Shown: positions 43,027 through 55,600 of the stretch, piece after piece | How positions within the stretch are numbered: the first letter of the stretch is position 1 | How the letters are laid out: the number at the start of each line of letters is the position of its first letter | Origin: Siniperca chuatsi | Lineage: Eukaryota; Chordata; Actinopteri; Centrarchiformes; Sinipercidae | Length of the DNA stretch: 64,000 nucleotides | NCBI RefSeq assembly: GCF_020085105.1 | Contig: NC_058046.1 | Location: 8,346,675 to 8,410,674 of the forward strand | Reading direction: 5' to 3' | Position numbers and translations under genes: made by a program | The notes under the pieces: generated by a model | What the model was told of the DNA's origin: nothing | What the model saw: only the letters and a program-made list of their open reading frames with translations | Databases searched by the model: none

Positions 43027-46000
43027 GTAAGTGCTATACTATTTTACTTACAGTACTGCTCCTATCAAAGATAAGGAAGGGGGTGCGGGTAAAGACTTGG
43101 TCGGGGAAAGAATGAAATCACTATCTTTGCCTTACAGCCCTGAACTGCTACAGTGCATTGTTATTTTCCCCATCTCAGCATGTTGGAACTATTACCTGAC
43201 TGATTAATTGACTGACTGTCCAGCTGAGGATTTATGGAGTGATGAGAGCATTGGTAGCACCAAGCTTATGCAGCAGCTGTATCTTGTCTATCAGGAGTGA
43301 GTGCTATTCTTGGTCACGACACTGAAATGCTGTGTCTTTGTTTGCCCATCTCTCTTCATCACTGTGCTTACTGTAGCATACACTCATACAGATGGCTATC
43401 ACTCCCTGGGGTGGCGTTCAAACTCTGCACTGTTTGTATATGGTCAATGAGATCACTGCATGTTATTCTTTCCAGAAATTTGATAAATCTACACCAAGAC
43501 TGAGGAAGTTTTGAGACAAAGTTTATCTAAATGCCCATTATGTAGGGATTTTCCAAATGATCTCAACTTTAAACTTCCAGTTGGTAAGCGCAGTAGTTGA
43601 GTTTCAGATACAGTCCAGAAAGAAAGCTGAAATTATAAAGTCAGTTGGAAAAAGTATGACAAGATGAAGACTGTGGTTGGAGGAAAGTATCTCTATGGTA
43701 ACAGCAGGTTTTGCCAAGGGTAGAGGAGAGGTGAAGGAAGCTTGCTGCTTCTTTCTGGCGCCTATTCAGCTGGATCACAAATTACAGTACTGACAGGACT
43801 TTTCAGGCAGAACAAAACAGAATATTAATGAAGAGACTGTGGGAAAGTCAGAGAAAAGTATAGATAGCTAGATGGACAGGTAGATGATGATAGTATGTAC
43901 AGTAGTATTATGTACAGCAACCGGATGATGTGATTCATGTTTAACGCGTAGCAGGCTTTATAAGTTACCTAGAATATTTATTATATAAAGGTTTGGCAGT
44001 AGGACTGTGCAGTCACATCTGTTGGTGTTTATTTTAATCTGTGTTTACCTGTTTGTGGAGGCACACCAAATTGGTGCTTGATGGAATAGAGGACATCAGA
44101 GACACCTGTGTGTAGTCAAAAAGAAGCTAATTCTCTGCAGAACAGTTCTGTCAATTCGAATGTGAGTTGCGATGAGAGAGAGAGAGAGCTCTACTGCTCT
44201 ATATCCTCAAGTGTCATTTTCCCAAAGCATCCTTTAGAAGCCCACACTGATCCTCTTTGTTATTTGGATTTGTGATATAATGATGGACTGGATTTTTGAA
44301 GTGCTTTCCCAAGTGCTCAGCATACTTTTATAGATTGTGGTCACAGATTGTTAATGCATCGGTGGCAGAGCATTCAGTTGCAGGTCTGTAGCTTTGGTGG
44401 CCCCAGTGAAAACCGAAAGTGTTTTAGTGCCATATTTAACCCATCTTGGTATGTAGGACAATCACCATGCAAAAGCCTTGTCATTGGAGAGCTGAGGAAT
44501 AATACCAGCCAATTAGTGATTAAAGGCTAATTGTGGTTTTAGTTGACCAGGTTTACACCCTTTCTATTGCAATACATTTCACTGGATACTTGCAATGATT
44601 TTAACATGACATCATATCTTGCTACAACTGGCTGCTTGGGAACTGCAGGCCTAGTAATGCAGTTTTTTAACCATTTCAGGGTGGATTCTTCCTTTAATAG
44701 CCCATGTAACGTAAGGTAGATGTATTTGACCAATGTTTATGTGAGTGTGTTGGTGCCTTTGAGTGTGTTGGTGCATTAACCATTAGGCCACAAGGATAAG
44801 AATCTCCAGTACCACTTATGTAAACGTACCTGTGTAAACGGTGGACAATTTGCTCTTCTGACTACTCTAAAAATAATTTTCAAAACAGTCTCTTAAAATG
44901 TATTCAAATGCATTCAGATATTCACATGCATGAATTGTGCTAACCAATGCAAATCACACTCATTTATTTTAATGCACCTCCAAAAATGTGTGGTGTTGTA
45001 ATATCAAGCGCAGATTCTATGGATAAAGCTGCATTTACAGATTGGCCCGGGTTAACCTCCTCTAATCTTCAAAGCCTGTGGTGATTAGAAGGAAACTATG
45101 GAGCCGAAAAACCATGTTTGAATCAGAGAACTGCTGCAATGGCTGAAGCCTGAAGCTCTCAATCTTCCTTGCATGACTATGGTATTACTAATTTGTTGTT
45201 GTCATGACAATAGGCATAAAATGTCTCTCAGTATATGTTCAGAGCATGGGCTGAAAGATCAAATTAGAGGGGAGTAGATGGGAGAGGGACTGTGAGCTTG
45301 TTTTTAGAGAAGAATGTGTGCCACTATAGTGCTGCAACTGGTCTGTGATTCACCGCTGCCTACAGCCCATACAGTGGCACTGGCCTCTGGTCACCCTACA
45401 GACTGAATGTAGAGCAACACCATGACTGGGATACAACCTCTATCCACTCTCCTCCTCTTCAACAACTCTGACTCACAGCCAAGCACACATTATTCAACCC
45501 ACGAAAAAGAGCTCCTCGGCTGAGTTGGAAGCCAATGTTCCTCAGTGAATGTCACTGTTCTGTAGTTGATGAGCTCTCGTAAACAAGCTGTTTTTGTGGA
45601 ACATTTCTGATTGCATGTACTGTAGTTATATTGCTTGCACCGATTGTAAAACCGAGCAAAAATAAATATAGGATCATTTTCTGGACTGGAACATGTATAC
45701 GTTACGTTTCAATCGCAAGAATTTGGAAATGATCAGCAAACACAGATAGGCCATCTCAGTGGTCAAACTGTCTTTTCTGTAGTTGTAATGAGCTTTTAAA
45801 AGTATAGTTATTAGTAATTGCTTTCAGGGAGCTAATTATTGCATAGGAGGAGCCCAGCTGCACAGTCTGTTAGCTCAGCTCATTATGGGCAGTCAGCTAG
45901 CACTTGAGTCTGGGAGGAAGACAGCCAGATCTGAGTCCCATCTGGTGCCTCATGCTAGGATGGCACCCTGTGACCACCAGCCAGTGGTTAACACAATGGA

Positions 46001-46507
46001 GTTGAGGTAGTTTTCCCCTTGGTACATAACACTAAATCATGCAGTGTTGTTAGTGTCTTAGCACATATAGATGTATGGGATTCATTAGCAGGTTTGTTGC
46101 TCTGAGAGCCGCCAGGAGACATGAACCAGGGGCAAATAAGGCTTCAGTGTCTCGCAGTTAAAACACTTTCACATGAGTAAAAATCTTTGGGAGATCACAC
46201 CTGCAAAGTTAAAATGGTTTCTCTAACTACCTTGCCACCTGGTTTCAGAGCAACAAATACAAACAGGACATTTTGACATCTCATCCAAACCAGACAGCAG
46301 GAATATGTGCCACTGATGTAATGTGCTTACAGGACGACGACAAATGCTAGAGAAAGCGCACCTCGGCTAACGCTTTGCTCATGCCTTCATCACTCATTAC
46401 AAGCCACCTGCTCTGGCATCATGTCATGCCAATGAAACTGGAATACCAGGCAGTATTCTGATGCAGCTTGGGCACATGCTGTGTGGCCTGCTGTGCTACT
46501 GAACAAT

Positions 46508-46521
46508 CCCCCCCCCCCCCC
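46508..46521. repeat. poly(C) tract
   Basis: Run of 14 C. Confidence 0.9.
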
Positions 46522-47767
46522 AAATGACCCTTGAAGCATAAGGATTACATCAGTCACATTTCTGGGCAAATATTAGAAACAGTCATCTCTAGAGACTCAT
46601 AATATCTGTTGGTCATCTGCAATGTCTGCGTAGTTTTGTTTTTTACAGATGCTACTGGATGTGATCTTCTGAGCAGCAATATGATGGTTGTGTCTTGCTG
46701 GTCCCACACAGTATACAGAACAGAGCACAGTCTAACAGACAATGTAACAACAGACAATATAAAAAAAATGAAAATCCACATGAATACAGTCATGCAACAG
46801 TAAAAACACATACAGTAGCAATCAACTAGGGTCCACATGTTAGTTGAGCTTGAGTTGAGCATGTTACTGTAGGGATGAGTGGGAGGTGAGCCTCTGCTTT
46901 TAATAGACATTCCTCCTCTGTCGCTCATTCTTCTGCCTGCCTCTTGATCACAAAAGCTGCCAAATATATCCAGTGGTGGTAAAAGAGGCTGTTGTGTGAA
47001 CACGAGCAGTCTATTTATAGTCTCTGTTAAGCTAGAATAGGAGCGCATATTTGGTCCGTCTAAAGCATCACTACTGTGGAATGACTAGGTGTATGTGCTA
47101 TGTGAATTTCTCAAGTCTTCAGTGCTTGATTGCTAATTGCTGTTCTTGGTATTAGAACCAATATTACAATTTGGTTTTAAAATGTATTTAATAAAGGCAC
47201 ATTTGCTTGATTAGCTATTTATAATGAACATGAATATATCTAGTTTTGATTGCAAAAATCACAACTGTGATCTAGGGCTTGATATCCTTTGTTTACTTGT
47301 TTATTAGGTAAACATTTAAATACATAAATTCTATAGTATGCTGTAACTTTTATGATGAGTATCAGAACACATGTGGAAGGTAAATTATTCCAATTGACAG
47401 ACTGTAAAAAGCCATCTATACAGTATGATTATAAAAGGAAAGTGTTTTACATAAGAGCATTGAGTCAGCCCTTCAGTTTTCAAGAGAGGTTGTGCATAAA
47501 GACTGTTTACTGTCATGTTTCTCTCCCTATTCCCTATCTCCCATCCTCTCTTCACGCTCTCCTCTCCTACAGATTAGTGACTACTTCCATCAACTCTCTA
47601 GATAAGACCATCTCTTTTGGAAAAACCTCATTAAAAACAAAAAACAGCCAGAATTGCTGGACACATGTCACAGGTATTACTCTTCACATGGTAAGAGTTT
47701 GTTTCCAGAGCGAGCAAAATCAGCCATCTGTTTGTCTGTTTGCCTTTACACTGTAGCTGATCTGGTC

Positions 47768-47792
47768 TGTGTGTGTGTGTGTGTGTGTGTGT
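47768..47792. repeat. (TG)n microsatellite
   Basis: About 12 TG units upstream of the first firm citron exon. Confidence 0.95.
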
Positions 47793-49498
47793 TTATGTAT
47801 TGTAGTATTCCACGCCATTCTCTGACTATTTATACAGGCTACACTAAAAAGCAATCACTTATCGGTGCATGATTGAACACAGTACAACTTCTGGATCTTT
47901 TTTAACACATGGGGTAAAATTACAAGTGAAACTACCTTAAAAGTAATAAAAGAATATGAGATCCTGAGGTGCTTAAAAAAAGCTGTAACATGATCTTTCC
48001 CATGCAGTGGAAAAACTGTGAAAAGTGAGGTCAAGCTAGGTTAATTTAAATAATGAGGCACTTTAAAAATGAAGTTAATTAACATTATTTGTGACTCAAC
48101 ACATTAGCGATGCGTTAGACATGGTTTTACGCTGTTATGGAGAGCATACATCTCTCCTCCCACAGCTCCATAATCAAATTTCATTATTCTTTTCCCTCCA
48201 TAAACAACGTTTTATGTTTTATAAACAATGTTTAACTTTTTACAAAAATACTTGTTATTTCTATCAGTGATAAAAAAGAAAATAAACCATACTGTTTGAT
48301 AATGTCACATTAATGTGTGTTTTTCTAAGGGACTTCCATCAACAAATTTCTACCATTTGATTTTACAGTTCGATGTGTTAATCCACCGTGGTAAAGACAA
48401 TCTTATGGTGGATTTGCTCTACTGGCTGGGAGTGAGATTCAAAAATTAAGTATTGACTATTTATTTTGTCTTGTAAATGTTACTTGGCATGTGGTTCAGT
48501 ATATTCCACTTAGCAGCTTGCAGTGAGGTGTGAAGCAACTTACAAAACAGGGAATACTCCATTTAGGGAAATATAGACTTGACAACAATAGCTGAACCAC
48601 TTCACCACCTCCATCCCACCATAAAGCATAATTTTAGATCCAACAAACGCACACTTTGCTGACCTACTGTTGTAAGATTCCTGGGTAATGAAGTCTGTAT
48701 GATTCAAAACTTAACCTCTTGTGTGTGACCTGAAATTGTACAATGCAGCCATAACATCACCTCCATGTGCTCGTGCAAGAATGATGAAGATAATGTAGAA
48801 TGACTGGCCAGTTGCACTGCATTGAATCCCACAAAAATGTGCAAAAATCTACAAGCAAGTTAGAGAATACAGTAATAAGCAGAAATCTAGTATGTCACTT
48901 CCAGCCTTTCTTATAATCCATCATTAACCTATGTTATAATCAGATACATCATATTTTTATCTGTCTCTTAAATGTGGTTAAAATGAGAAACCTTTTAGAA
49001 AAGTTTCTAGTGATTCTTTGCAGTAAGGTTGTATTCCAGTACAATGTTGACCCATTGCTTTTACTGGCTCCAGCCCCATGCAGTGGTGCCATGTTGTTAT
49101 GAGCATGTGTCTGCATTGTGACTGTGTGTTAGCGCTGTCATACACTAAGTGCTGTTAGTGTGTATCTGTGACTATGCTGCAAGCCCTGCTGTTTCTCTGG
49201 TTTCCAATGCTCCTCAGGCCCTGCAGTGCTGTAATGGCACATCTAATTGTATCATCAAATGCCACCAAACAAGTGCAGTCTTGTACACTTATGCGCACAG
49301 ACAGACATTACAAGTGTATTGTTGCTAATATTGCTGTATTAATATTTTAGACTGTAAGAAGATATCCTTAACACAGCTACACTCTCAAAGGACGCTGTAA
49401 ACAAAAAAGTCTACTCACATCCACGGGCCCCAGAGATTCATTACATGATGCTAAACTGTCAGAGAAAAGTTGGGTCCATGCTATGTTCTTGTTTTCAG

Positions 49499-49642
49499 GT
49501 TGAGCAGGAAATCTCACTCGTCCAGAGGAAGATGTCTGACCTTGAGTCAGTGCTGCAGCAGAAGGATATAGAGTTGAAGGCCTCTGAGACCCAGAGGACC
49601 ATCCTGGAACAGGACCTGGCAACCTACATCACAGAATGCAGT
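49499..49642 (+). CDS. cit: cit exon (VEQEISLV...ITECS)
   Basis: 48 codons. Acceptor TGTTTTCAG, donor GTGAGT. An in-frame ATG lies upstream at 49445 with no intervening stop, an alternative start if the acceptor is not used. Confidence 0.93.
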
Positions 49643-52600
49643 GTGAGTAGCCTTGTAGTTACTACAGTGGAGACCACATGGACTGTGTTCTACTTGTTCC
49701 TAATATGCAAATGTGTATGTGTGTGTGTGTGTGCGCACTCGTGCATGTGTTTTTACATCTGTGTACATACATATTTATTAGGATTTCACTGCTATGGGTG
49801 CAATGTTTTTTTAGGATTGCAGGAGATTTATTGATATAATTTGGGTGGACAAAATATTAGAAACACCACTCAGCATAACACAATCCAATTCAACAGCACA
49901 ACCTCCAAAGTGACCTAAAAGTGGAATTGACACCTATTTTCCACAAAACTCTTTATTAACCCTCACACCATGTATCACAGAGTTGTTGTACTAGAGTGTA
50001 ATTGTTTTAGCAAACTAACTATCAGCATACATATGTATGTCATGTGGTTTCAGAGTCTAAAGCGCAGTTTGGAACAGGCTCGTATGGAGGTGTCACAGGA
50101 GGACGATAAAGCACTGCAGCTCCTCCATGATATCCGGGAGCAGAGCAACAAGCTGCAAGAGATCAAAGAGCAGGTAGGATGGCATCGTGGGTGTCATCTT
50201 GGTATGTCAGTGGGTTGAGATATATACGATTTACTCCTAATGTTGTGAGCTCAAATCGGAATCAAGGCACATTAAAGCAAATCACTGATCAACTATCTAA
50301 CATTACTGTCATTTAAGATTGAATTCAAGTTTTGTTCATTGTACAATTCTTGAAGCCATTGTGGACAGAAAACAAATGAAATGACCTCTCTTCAGTGGCA
50401 GAATCTTTCTTGTTTTAATTTTAACTCAGCACTCATTCACTTCTTCAATGGATATCTGCAGTGATGGGTATGCTGCACTGTATGTAATGTATAAAACAGA
50501 AATGTCAAAAGAACGATCTTTTAGGAAAAAAAGCAGGTTAAGAGTAATAATTGCAGTCAGATGGAGCAGGTCAATTCACCAAGCTGAGTGTGTGGGGTGT
50601 GAATGTTAATTAGACAGGCACTAGATGTCAGAACCTCACCACTCTCTATAGAGGTGCAGGCAGTACATCTATAACATCATGTTATACAGCATGTTCAGAA
50701 ATGCCTCATGTTGCAGTACTATTTATGTGAATTATTGTTGTAATCCTTTTTACAACAAGAATATACAATATAAGGATGCAGTTCACCTACAGTGTTTTAT
50801 TTGAAAAAGGTTTACCATGTGGCGGGGATGCTTTTCAATGTTTGAGGAGAAATTCACTTCACAAAGAATGAACAAATAAACTTTAAATTCATTTAAATCG
50901 TATTTGTTTATTTGCAATAAAAAGCAGTGCACCACATTTCAGACTAATTTGATTATACAGTCTGTAGTTCTAGTTAGTTTAAAGAATAAAGACTGTATCA
51001 AGTGTCTGCTGGGTCAACTCAGTGTGAATCAGGAATACTGTTAATTAAAAACATAGGGGAGCTTTACTGTATATGCAGCCCTTAATTACTGAAATCAAAT
51101 GTGATGAGCGTGTGGCATATATGAGTGTTTTTCTGCATTTCTGCATGTGTGGCAGCACCACATGACCAGGGGTGTTGCCAACTGTGACAATTAAGCTGTT
51201 ACAAGACTGACAGTTTAGGACAACAGATAGAGAGCATGAAAAATCATCTTCCTGGCATTATGCACCTTTTTTTTTCTTAAAAAGGTAATAAAAAAGCAGC
51301 ATGTTTTTCTCAGCCTACACTAGTGCTGGTTACCAAGCACTGAATACATTGTGCAATGGTTGCTATGGTGATGAGAGCCATATACCTACGAGTAAAGAGA
51401 GCACTGATGCAGTGGGCAGGCTGTCGTGATGAGGTGCTGGGGCTTTAGCTCATGCAGAATCTTTGACCATCACCTGAAATACCACCCTAAAAATGAGGGA
51501 TGTTGGTTAGAGGAATGCACCCTGTCCTGACTAGAGCTTTTTATTATCTCTTATCTTAATAAACTCCCCTGGTGAGAAAGATTTGAAAATCTGCATGTAA
51601 TATAATTTACTGTGTGCATACACTGACCTTTTCAAGGTAAAGAAATTGCAATTTACTAACATCATTTAATCCTAACTAATAATAACTTGTGTTGCAATTA
51701 CAATTATACAATACAATATTATAGTAGAAGGGGTTCATGCAATTCAGAAGGACCTTGGAATTGAGCTGTTGCTCTTTGGCAAGAGAAGTTAGTTGAAGTA
51801 GTCTGGGCAGAAGCCCCCTTGCTGCCTCCCTTTAGAGGTGTAGTCAGATGCCCATATGAACACTGAAAAAGATTTTGCTAGCTGTAATCATTCCTCTTGT
51901 TCATACTGACCATTAAAAAGATCCCTTACTGATGTGCTTCCAATGTAGGTGATGGGGGACAAAATACACAGTCCTCGTTTTGAGCAAAATCCTTTCCTTC
52001 AGCAACATTGCAGTGCTAATGTAAATTTTAACGTGTTACTATGTCTAGCTGAGCCTGACAAGCTGAGTATGAGTTTTCATTCACCCCGACACTTTTGTTT
52101 ACAGCCTCACAGAGCAAGCATGACTATAAACTTATTAGATTGCTAGTATGACATTTGTGGTGTGCATTGCTATGAAAGCGACTGCTGGATTTCCCAACTC
52201 AGTCTATGTCTCCTGTCCAGGGTTTCTCCAAGTAAAGGTCAAGATTTGTTTGCCAATAGGCTGTCTTTAGGCTCAAGTTAAAGTTGAACTCTGTCAGCGG
52301 AACATTCATAACACACCCCCATCAGATTGCCAGGAGGTGTGATTAAAGGTTCATGTTGGTCGATAGCTGTGAGACTGTGGTTAATTCTGAGCACCTCATA
52401 ACTGGATGTGTATAACTGGGAGGACTTAAACATAACAAACCTTGTCAAAGCTAACCTTCTATGGATAAATTCTGATTAAAACAACATAGTATGTATCTTC
52501 AAATGTATGAGTCTAGTTTGCTGCTCATGCATATTATCTGGCTCTGTCTTCCCATTGGTGCCTCTCAGCAGGGTATTTACGCCAGCTAAATCCAGCATTT

Positions 52601-55600
52601 CATCTTGAAAAGCATCTGTCTCCCACGCTCTGTCATATGACTGCAGTGTTTATCATTTCCATGCACAAGCCATGCAGTGTTGGATCAACAAACAGTAGAG
52701 ATTGGGGATAGAGATTCATTTTCAGAGAAAACCAATCTGTGCCAAAGCCATTGAGACCTGCAAACGTATGCAAAGAGCATTTCACCAAAGTCACAAGAAC
52801 AAAGGAGAACTATGGAAAATCTCACAAAAGAGGTTGGAAGGGCTTGACACTTTATGGGCCATCAATGTATGTGTGTATTGTGTATGTATACGTGCATAAT
52901 CATGTGCACGGGATCTAGATGAAAAAAATAATTTTTACAGTTACACTTGCAAGAGGACAGGTGTGCAGAAATGGAATATAATATTTATAAGTATGTTTTC
53001 ATTAATGTATATTCACCTGAAATAAGAATAATAAGTTTTCATTTCCTTAGAATAAGCCCTTTTTATCTACATAGGGAGGGGGTCCCCTTTCCACGGAGGC
53101 CGCCATGTTGCACCGCCATGTTTCTACAGTAGCCAAGAACGGACAAACCAAAGCTCTAGATAGGGCCAATTGCGTTTTTCGCGAGTTTTGCGGCCACGCT
53201 TGGAAGGGGAGGGTGAGGCGAGAGGTATTCAAATGGTTGCAAACTGCAATTTCACTGCTAGATGCCACTAAATCCTACACACTGGGCATTTAAAGGTACC
53301 CTGTTGAGTTTTCTTGTAAACAAACAAAGTTATATTTACGTTTCTGACCAAAATGCATTGTGTGTATCCTTGAGGCCTAACAAATGTGTTGAATGCATTT
53401 CCTTCCTCTAAAACATTTGCAAAGCCATTTTTTTAATAATGGATTATTTACATCCATGGTTGCTTGCACTCCTCTTCTTCTTTACCTTTGTTATTGCATT
53501 GGTACTTTTCTTGACGCATTACTGCCAATTGACAGTTCGCTAAGCCCGGCCCCCCTTTGTTACTTTCCGTTGGCATGTGCAGTTTAGGATGATAACGTGG
53601 CAGATTTGCAATATGAAATTTATAGCAATTTAAAAAAATAAAAATAAAAAATGGGTCCTTGATTTCAGACAAAGGTAGACAAAGCTTCTCATTTCTAGTT
53701 GATTATTAATTTTGCCAGCTGAAATGACAACTAGCATATTTTATCAGCTGTAGCTAGCGAATTAATTAAGCTAACATTAGCTCTATGAGTTGGTTGAAAA
53801 CGCTGTCTTCAATGTCATAAATATGCACTAGATTGCTACATGATGTTGTACCAAAAAACATTGTCCCACACAAAATGTCAACATCCTCACCAGTTGATGA
53901 TCTATGTAGAAGACATGGAAATGAACAAACAGCACTGTTCTTTTATTTCAGTGTAGAGCTAGTTAGTCCCAGTATGATCTGACTGACTGACTTTCTTTAA
54001 ATTTTCTGGTTCGGTATGTTGAATAGCCACAGACAAATGGTCAGAGACAAGGCATTCAATTGTTTTCTAGGATGTTTATTGAATATTGTCACCACACTAA
54101 TCAATACACTCCACTTGTTCACTTGTTGGTTAGTGTATGGTTCTATACAAAGAACAGATGAGCAAAGCTATAAACCAAGCATATTCAGCCTAAAGTAAAT
54201 AAATCCTAATAATAAGCAAAACTCCATATCTACACAATGGCTAGATAAACATAATCCGTAGCAAATGAATTGACAACTTAAGATTTTCACTTTAACATAC
54301 AGTATATGACTTATATCACTTACTCTTATTAGCAGCAATGGAAAATATGTTATATTAAAATGGAATAAATCAAATTTGTTAAACTACACACACTCTAAAC
54401 AGATCACTATGTTCTATATAATCACTATATGAAACTGGGAGGAACAGCATACTAAACATTATTAGCCTTCCAAAACAGATAATAAACAATACAATTACTC
54501 TTAGAAAGGTTTGGCACTTACAAATAGCTGCACACACACACACAACAGCAACAAGCAGCTTCTTAAAACTCTATATTAACTGTCTTTTCAGGGCAGACAC
54601 TGAGCAACTAAAAGTCCAACTCCCCTGCTCGTTGAACACCTGCTCGTTAACTCAGAGCTACCTCAGTGACCTAAGAATCCTGGAAATGCTCCAACCTGAT
54701 TGGTAGTCACTGATAGGTGATTATTAAGACTGACAGAGGCCAGTGAATGTTCATATCAGGGAATCTAGGCGCCTTTTTCACACTTGCATTCCTTATTTCA
54801 TTCTAAAATAACCCTGTTTGGCTTCTTATCTTACATACTTTTGTTTTTGTTTTTGGAAAGGCTAAATAAAAAACCGCAAGCCTCCAATCTCTTTAGATGC
54901 GATCTTACCGATCTTACTACAGCCCCATGCACACCTCTTGTGCATGTGGAGAAATCCAAAGCTTGACAGTCCTGTCATGCCTATAGTTACAGTCGCAAGT
55001 TATGATTGCAGAATTGCTGTTCAGGCAAGAGGTTTAGCCAACAGTCAAGTAGTGGAATAGCGTGATATGTTCAGGAGGAATGTGTTTACTGTGCTCGTGT
55101 GTGTGCATGTGTGAAACAAAACAAGGACCCACTCGTAAAAACATTGCTCCATAGCACTACTAGTGGACAAAAACTCCAAAGGGTACCTTTAACATTCACT
55201 GTGATTGATTAGACAACTCAAGTAAGTTTCAAGAGACTGCACTCTGATTTTCCTACCATACGGAAATGAATAGAAACCAATAACTAAGATCTGAAAACAC
55301 TACAACAGAAAAATAGTCAGCAGAAATGTAAAGTATTAAGTAAGTAAATGGGCTAAATTTCCATGTGCATAAGAAATGATAATTTCAAATAAAATGTGTT
55401 ATAGATTATTATATTTCTGTCTTTTGGAGGAAGCAGAGTGCATGTTATACTATATGAATGTAATTGGTCTCACATTTGTTACCTGTGGCCTACTATTTGT
55501 TTCTGTTGTTTCAGCAGCATGGTGTTTATATATAAACAAAATAACTAGGCAGCAAATTTTATACTGGCTCATTTTGTGTGTTAAGGGCAAGTATACTGAG

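Larger units (their letters stand above)
43027..49498 (+). other. presumed cit 5' region / first intron
   Basis: 6.5 kb before the first firm citron exon. Contains a poly(C) tract at 46508-46521 and a TG repeat at 47768-47792. No exon encoding the kinase-to-coiled-coil linker seen in long citron could be found. Open frames at 46554-47048 and 47352-47756 have no family likeness. Confidence 0.5.

Noticed and set aside
46554..47048. 164-codon minus-strand open frame
   Set aside because: No recognisable domain, hydrophobic low-complexity middle and no splice context. Probably chance.
47352..47756. 134-codon + strand open frame upstream of cit
   Set aside because: Does not resemble citron or any family I know and runs into a TG microsatellite.
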